Of a stretch of DNA of 19,180 nt, positions 14,747-19,180 are shown one piece after another. The position numbers were made by a program, and so were the translations under genes. Numbering within the stretch: position 1 is the first letter of the stretch; the number at the start of each line of letters is the position of its first letter. Source of the DNA: Prevotella sp. (GTDB lineage Bacteria; Bacteroidota; Bacteroidia; Bacteroidales; Bacteroidaceae); NCBI GenBank assembly GCA_021636625.1, contig JAJWLX010000062.1, positions 1-19,180 of the forward strand, written 5' to 3'. The notes below the pieces were generated by a model. The model did no database searches. It was not told the origin of the DNA and saw nothing but the letters and a program-made list of their open reading frames with translations.

Positions 14747-15790
14747 ATGGAAAATAAGATAAAAGTATCTGTGATTATGCCAGTTTATAATTCTGGCGAA
14801 TATTTGCAAACTGCTGTGGATAGCATTCTTTCTCAGAGTTTGAAAGATATTGAGTTGATTCTTGTAGATGATGGTTCTACAGATGGTAGCTCAGAGAAGT
14901 GTGATGAGTATGCAAAGAAAGATAAACGAGTAGTTGTAATTCATCAGAAGAATGGGGGGATTTGTAATGCTCGTAATGCTGCTTTGAAAATAGCTAGAGG
15001 TGAGTATATTGGATTCTCTGATCATGATGACGAATTTGTGCAAGGTTTTTTAGCGCATGCTTATAGAGAGGCAAAAGACAAAAATGCAGATTTAGTCAAG
15101 GTTGCGAAAAGAGAATATATTTATAAAGGTGATAAGTTGGTTAGAACGAAACAGAGTTGTTTACCTCAACGGGTTTATTATCGAGAGGATATTCGAAAGG
15201 AATATTTTAATTTGGTGGATGCGGATGAGATGGATTGTCTTTGGGATGCTTTAATCAAGAAGCAAATTATATATGATAATAATCTTTGGCTTAATGAAAA
15301 TTTGAAACATGGAGGAGAAGATATAGAATTCATACAACGTTTGATACCTTTGCTTCATTGTTTTGTAACAATTGATACTATTTATTATAAACATTACATT
15401 CGTAGAGGCTTTTCTACGTCAACGAAATGGAATCCTGATAAGCAAGAAGCTAAAATGATTATAATGACAGAGATGGTAAATACTATGAAGTCATTGAACA
15501 TTGATATCAAAGAACATGAATTTGATTACACTTATCAGCTATTACGCCAGTATATAGCTCCGCGTTGCGCATTTTATGCGAATGACGGATGTAAAATGGC
15601 TAATATTGATAAGAAAAAAGCTCTTGATGATATTCGAAGAATGAAATTCTGGTTTCCATTTTGTGATAAGCAAAGTGTTAAATTTGCCTGGATGAAGTCG
15701 CATAAATACGGATTGCTATATTTCCTTTTTAAGCATCGCTTATATGGTGCGATACTATTGCTCTATCATCTGAGGATGAAAAATAATTAA
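14747..15790 (+). CDS. Glycosyltransferase family 2
   Basis: A 347-aa GT-A enzyme of the classical GT2 capsule/LPS type. Residues 1-110 hold KVSVIMPVYNSGEYLQTAVD, VDDGSTDGSSEKCDEYAKKD with D41 and D42, QKNGGICNARNAALKIARGE, and the metal site FSDHDDEF (D92, H93, D94, D95), where most relatives have DGDD or DSDD. The C-terminal part contains GGEDIEFIQRLIPLLHC, with the conserved E-D pair expected near the catalytic base, and ends in a hydrophobic/basic segment (LLYFLFKHRLYGAILLLYHL) suited to membrane association. It is preceded by an 85-bp gap after the acetyltransferase and a strong Shine-Dalgarno site, so it may be translated independently. The donor sugar is unknown. Confidence 0.9.
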   Translation: MENKIKVSVIMPVYNSGEYLQTAVDSILSQSLKDIELILVDDGSTDGSSEKCDEYAKKDKRVVVIHQKNGGICNARNAALKIARGEYIGFSDHDDEFVQGFLAHAYREAKDKNADLVKVAKREYIYKGDKLVRTKQSCLPQRVYYREDIRKEYFNLVDADEMDCLWDALIKKQIIYDNNLWLNENLKHGGEDIEFIQRLIPLLHCFVTIDTIYYKHYIRRGFSTSTKWNPDKQEAKMIIMTEMVNTMKSLNIDIKEHEFDYTYQLLRQYIAPRCAFYANDGCKMANIDKKKALDDIRRMKFWFPFCDKQSVKFAWMKSHKYGLLYFLFKHRLYGAILLLYHLRMKNN

Positions 15791-15845
15791 CTGTTTTTTT
15801 TTTATAAAATGGCAAGTCTAAAATTTTAAAAAGAATAGTAAGAAA

Positions 15846-16886
15846 ATGAATGAAACAACGCTAATTAGTATTATCGTTCCATGCTATAATACAGAGCAAT
15901 ACCTTCCTAAATGCATAAATAGTATTCTGTGTCAAACTTATCAAAATATTGAAGTTTGTTTGGTTGATGATGGTTCTCCTGATAGATGCGGGAAAATCTG
16001 TGATGAATATGCTCAAAAAGACAATCGTATCAAAGTTATCCACAAAAAGAATGGTGGATTATCTGCTGCACGAAATACTGGCGTAAGTCTGGCAACTGGT
16101 GATTGGATAATGTTTGTAGATGGGGATGATTGGATAGAGCCCATAATGTGTGAAAGTATGATTAGCAAAGTTCTTGAAGATAGAACGTTGCAACTTGTCA
16201 TGTGTGAATGGGTTAAAGATTATAATGGTAGCCTACATTACAATAACTATAAATTTAGTGATGGCCAAGTATTTGATAGTGATGCTTGCAGAAAATTGCA
16301 GGGTTATATGTTGAACTTTGATTATTTCATTGCTTGTGCATATTGTAAACTTATAAATCGAAAATTCTTATTAAAGAATGATATATTCCATGATGAGGAT
16401 TTACGTCAAGGAGTAGAAGGCGTTTTATTTAATTTGAAGTTATTCGATAAATTAGAAAAGGCCGTATTTATTAAGCAACCATTGTACCATTATATTTATA
16501 ATGATGAATCCATCTCTGTAAAGATGACAGAGAAGACAATAGATATGATGGGGTTAGGTTTTCAAAGAATAGATTCTTTTATAGAATCTAAAAGTAACAG
16601 AACCTTTTTAGAAAAGAATCTTAGCATTAGAGTTTTGTCAGGTATTATATCAGCAATATTGAGAGGTTACTTTGGACCATATAATAAATATACCTATAAT
16701 GAACGTAAGTCTAAAATGTCGGCTATGTTGAGTTTGCCAGTATATCAGAAGTATTTGAAAAAATATAAATGGTCTAATAAACTATCTTTTTCTAAAAAAA
16801 TAGTACTTCTCGTTATTTGTTTCCATTTCAATGGATTATTAATGCTTGCTGGTAAACTTCGTCACTGGCAGTTGGAACACAAATAA
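15846..16886 (+). CDS. Glycosyltransferase family 2
   Basis: A 346-aa GT-A enzyme related to the previous gene. The N-terminal domain has LISIIVPCYNTEQYLPKCIN, VDDGSPDRCGKICDEYAQKD with D41 and D42, KKNGGLSAARNTGVSLATGD and the metal site FVDGDDWI (D92, D94, D95). The C-terminal half contains LRQGVEGVLFNLKLFDKLEK, where the usual GED triplet is replaced by G-V-E, followed by PLYHYIYNDESISVK, typical of this subgroup. The last 60 residues are basic and hydrophobic (SKKIVLLVICFHFNGLLMLA), suggesting membrane contact. It sits 55 bp after the previous gene; that gap holds a run of ten T (15794-15803). The two GT2 genes differ enough that recent tandem duplication is unlikely. The donor is unknown. 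Confidence 0.9.
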   Translation: MNETTLISIIVPCYNTEQYLPKCINSILCQTYQNIEVCLVDDGSPDRCGKICDEYAQKDNRIKVIHKKNGGLSAARNTGVSLATGDWIMFVDGDDWIEPIMCESMISKVLEDRTLQLVMCEWVKDYNGSLHYNNYKFSDGQVFDSDACRKLQGYMLNFDYFIACAYCKLINRKFLLKNDIFHDEDLRQGVEGVLFNLKLFDKLEKAVFIKQPLYHYIYNDESISVKMTEKTIDMMGLGFQRIDSFIESKSNRTFLEKNLSIRVLSGIISAILRGYFGPYNKYTYNERKSKMSAMLSLPVYQKYLKKYKWSNKLSFSKKIVLLVICFHFNGLLMLAGKLRHWQLEHK

Positions 16887-16892
16887 AAATAT

Positions 16893-18095
16893 ATGATTCA
16901 CATAGTAAATAAACAAGATTGTTGTGGTTGTTGGGCATGTGAAAATATATGTCCAAAGCACTGTATCTCAATGATTGAAGATGAAGAAGGTTTTCTTTAT
17001 CCTCATGTTGATCTTGACAATTGTATAGACTGCCATTTATGTGAGAAAGTATGTCCTGTTGCCAATGTAGAACCTGAAAAGAAGAATGAACAACATGGCT
17101 TTCTTTTGCAAATTAAGGATGAAACCATTCGAAAGGAAAGTACATCCGGAGGTTCCTTTACGGCAATTACTTCATGGGTGATTAATCAAGGTGGTATCGT
17201 TTATGGTGCGGCTGTGGATTGTTCAGACTTTAAGGTCAAGCATTCTGCTGCTACCTCTTTGGATGAGTTGGGTAAGTTTCGTAACAGTAAGTATGTACAG
17301 AGTGAAATAGGAGATACTTTCAAGGAAATCAAGAAGCATCTACAGGAAGGCAAATGGGTGGCTATGAGCGGTACACCATGCCAGATAGAAGGCTTGGTTC
17401 ATTACTTGCGCAAGCCATACGATAAACTCCTTTTGATTGATGTTGTATGTTACGGTATTCCTAGTCCTGGAATCTTTGCGGATTACTTAACCTACATGCA
17501 TAGTAAGATTGGTGGTAAGTTTAATAAAATTCTCTTCAGAGAAAAGAGATTATGCTATAACTATACATCATTTTCTCTTTTCAATGAAAAGCCGGAACTT
17601 GACTATCACAAAGGTGTAGAAAGTGACCAGTTTATGCGTTCTTTCTTTAGTGATATGAATGTTCGTCCTTCTTGTTATGATTGCAGGTTTAAGAAGCGCT
17701 ATCGTGTTTCTGACTTTACGATTTGGGATTGCTATGATGTCAAGATGTTCTCGAAGAACTTTGATGATAATGGTACTAATCGCATCTTGGTTCATACCGG
17801 TAAAGGTATGAGCATATTGGGTGCTATTAAGGATTCTGTCAGATTGGAAGAATATAAGAATCTGGATTATTTTATAGCTGATGAAATAGCAATGGTTAAA
17901 TCCGTACCTATGAATCCAAAGCGAGCAGATTTCTTTAAGGACTACCAAACTATGGAATTTGGTGCATTCATCAATGAATGGTTTCCTACGACATTCAAAG
18001 TCCGTCTCAATTCTTTCTTGCGCAAAACTGCTTTCAGATTGGGAATTTACAATGAATCCAAAAGATTCGTGAAGAAAATATTAGGTAAGAATTAA
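16893..18095 (+). CDS. FrhB-like iron-sulfur protein (coenzyme F420 hydrogenase/dehydrogenase beta subunit family)
   Basis: A 400-aa cytoplasmic protein. The N-terminal ferredoxin domain has two classical 4Fe-4S motifs: C10-x2-C13-x2-C16-x3-C20-P and C44-x2-C47-x2-C50-x3-C54-P. Next come the FrhB N-terminal region (ESTSGGSFTAITSWVINQGG, then IVYGAAVD) and the C-terminal region with FRNSKYVQSEIG, MSGTPCQIEGLVHYLRK and LLIDVVCYGIPSPG. More cysteines follow in RPSCYDCRFKKRYRVSDFTI. In methanogens this family handles F420, but Bacteroidetes are not known to make it; here these proteins regularly sit beside pyruvyl transferase-like genes in glycan loci, with unknown chemistry. A flavin-dependent redox step on a sugar or carrier is plausible. 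The next gene starts 10 bp after its stop. Codon use is less AT-rich than in 4200-16886. Confidence 0.9.
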   Translation: MIHIVNKQDCCGCWACENICPKHCISMIEDEEGFLYPHVDLDNCIDCHLCEKVCPVANVEPEKKNEQHGFLLQIKDETIRKESTSGGSFTAITSWVINQGGIVYGAAVDCSDFKVKHSAATSLDELGKFRNSKYVQSEIGDTFKEIKKHLQEGKWVAMSGTPCQIEGLVHYLRKPYDKLLLIDVVCYGIPSPGIFADYLTYMHSKIGGKFNKILFREKRLCYNYTSFSLFNEKPELDYHKGVESDQFMRSFFSDMNVRPSCYDCRFKKRYRVSDFTIWDCYDVKMFSKNFDDNGTNRILVHTGKGMSILGAIKDSVRLEEYKNLDYFIADEIAMVKSVPMNPKRADFFKDYQTMEFGAFINEWFPTTFKVRLNSFLRKTAFRLGIYNESKRFVKKILGKN

Positions 18096-18105
18096 AAAGA
18101 TAGAT

Positions 18106-19180
18106 ATGAAAGTTGCATTAGCGATTAATTATGACTACCATGATTATGGTGGTATGTTGCAAGCGTTTGCTACCCAAAGATTTCTTACGAAAAATGGCAT
18201 TGATTCTGATGCTATCAACTTCGATAATTTGAAGGGTGATATCAACAAACGCAAATGGCGTTACTTTTTGAGCAATATCTTCGATATTTCGATAGTAAAA
18301 GAAAAGAGCAAGCTGATAGAAAAGAAACTCAAACAGAAATCAAATGAGAAGTTGAAGTCTGGTATGGCGGAAAGAGATGCTGCGTTTGATGAGTTCTGCA
18401 AGAGCCATTTCAAGGTCAGTAGAGCTTTTGAATCTTGGGAGGATATGGCTAAGGCTAGTAGAAATGAATATGATGCCGTTGTTGTAGGTAGTGATCAGTT
18501 ATGGTTGCCTTCTAATATAATGGCTGATTATTATACCTTGAACTGGGTGCCACAAGATGTTAAAAAGATAGCTTATGCTACTAGTTTTGGCATCGGAAGC
18601 ATTCCTGCAAAATATTCAGAGATATATAGTCATTACTTGAAGCGCATTGATTATCTGAGTGCTCGTGAAACATCAGGACAGGATATTATCAAAAAGCTTG
18701 CAGGAAGAGACGTACAGTTAGTAAACGACCCAGCGTTGTTGCTGGATGCGGATGGTTGGAACGAAGTAATTAGCAACGAACCTTTGATAAAGGAAAAATA
18801 TGTGTTTTGTTACTTCATGGGTAATAATCCGGAACAAAGAGATTTTGTAAGGCGACTTGCAAATGAAAAAGGATTAAAGGTTGTTGCCTTGCTGCACCTG
18901 GATCAATACATAGCTTCTGATGAGAATTATGTTGATATGGCTCCTTGGCATGTTTCACCTGCTGATTTCGTGAATTTGGTCAAGAATGCAGAATGTGTAT
19001 GTACGGATTCCTTCCATGGCACAGTATTTAGCATTATTTATTCCCGACCTTTCTTTACGTTCAAGCGTTTCAACAAAAAGGCTTCTCTCTCTACGAATAC
19101 TCGAATTACATCCTTGCTTACCCGTTTGGGACTGATGGATAGATTGGTATTGGATATGGATAGTAAGCAGGCTTTTGATA
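18106..19180 (+). CDS. Polysaccharide pyruvyl transferase family protein, 3' end cut by window
   Basis: ATG 18106 opens a frame that runs to the window edge without a stop (358 complete codons). The protein starts MKVALAINYDYHDYGGMLQA (the family N-terminal Gly-rich loop), has VVVGSDQLWLP with S129-D130-Q131 and W133, YATSFGIGSIP, LSARETSGQDI, LVNDPALLLDADGW, and the C-terminal signature TDSFHGTVFSIIYSRPFFTF (D301, H304). This is the second, different pyruvyl transferase-like protein in the window; it belongs to the subgroup that pairs with FrhB-like proteins, as here (10-bp gap). In this subgroup the SDQ-x-W stretch is typical, and no member I can name has a proven reaction. The full protein is probably about 370-400 residues, so little is missing. 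Confidence 0.9.
   Translation, partial: MKVALAINYDYHDYGGMLQAFATQRFLTKNGIDSDAINFDNLKGDINKRKWRYFLSNIFDISIVKEKSKLIEKKLKQKSNEKLKSGMAERDAAFDEFCKSHFKVSRAFESWEDMAKASRNEYDAVVVGSDQLWLPSNIMADYYTLNWVPQDVKKIAYATSFGIGSIPAKYSEIYSHYLKRIDYLSARETSGQDIIKKLAGRDVQLVNDPALLLDADGWNEVISNEPLIKEKYVFCYFMGNNPEQRDFVRRLANEKGLKVVALLHLDQYIASDENYVDMAPWHVSPADFVNLVKNAECVCTDSFHGTVFSIIYSRPFFTFKRFNKKASLSTNTRITSLLTRLGLMDRLVLDMDSKQAFD

Noticed and set aside
15794..15803. Run of ten T between the two GT2 genes
   Set aside because: There is no GC-rich hairpin before it, so it is not a convincing terminator. It is intergenic, so it does not alter a reading frame.
1..19180. CRISPR array, tRNA/rRNA genes or an insertion sequence
   Set aside because: No spacer-repeat array, tRNA cloverleaf, rRNA segment or transposase was seen. 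The palindromes at 1020-1127 are too short and lack unique spacers of CRISPR size.

Overview
The window looks like a chromosomal surface-polysaccharide (capsule or O-antigen) locus of a Bacteroidetes bacterium, most likely Prevotella/Segatella. The evidence is a HU-HIG-type DNA-binding protein at the left edge, a promoter with the Bacteroidetes pattern (TTTG, 20 nt, TATCTTTG), mostly poor Shine-Dalgarno sites, and a large AT-rich run of glycan genes on one strand. The species is inferred from style, not proven.

Left flank (1-3288). A truncated HU-like gene on the minus strand has its own promoter. It is followed by three plus-strand accessory genes: a 140-aa protein of unknown function, a 451-aa protein with a GNAT acetyltransferase domain and a PUA-like C-terminus, and a 126-aa ASCH/PUA-like protein overlapping it. 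The first two share a short Gly/Asn-rich motif. Upstream of the GNAT gene lie five palindromes centred on GTAC and spaced 22-23 bp apart. A 364-bp region with several inverted repeats leads into rfbC.

Glycan locus (3289-19180, all plus strand). It opens with rfbC (dTDP-4-dehydrorhamnose 3,5-epimerase) and a decayed 3' end of a mannose-1-phosphate guanylyltransferase gene (manC). The AT-rich island then encodes a polysaccharide pyruvyl transferase, a Wzx-type flippase, a glycosyltransferase, a MenD-like thiamine-diphosphate enzyme, an SDR oxidoreductase, a left-handed-beta-helix acetyltransferase, a GT4 glycosyltransferase, an EpsG-like Wzy polymerase, a GT2, a second acetyltransferase broken at a run of nine G, two more GT2 enzymes, an FrhB-like iron-sulfur protein and a second pyruvyl transferase cut by the window edge.

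Together the genes describe a Wzx/Wzy-dependent pathway. Five glycosyltransferases build a repeat unit, acetyl and pyruvyl transferases decorate it, and the TPP enzyme plus SDR may make an unusual building block. Wzx flips the unit and Wzy polymerises it. The initiating sugar-phosphate transferase, the export machinery and the other dTDP-rhamnose genes (rfbA, rfbB, rfbD) are not in the window. Many genes touch or overlap by 1-14 bp, suggesting one long operon. The points most worth a second look are the poly-G tract (likely phase variation of an acetyltransferase), the TPP/SDR pair, the palindrome array, the shared motif in the two accessory proteins, and the manC remnant at the island border.
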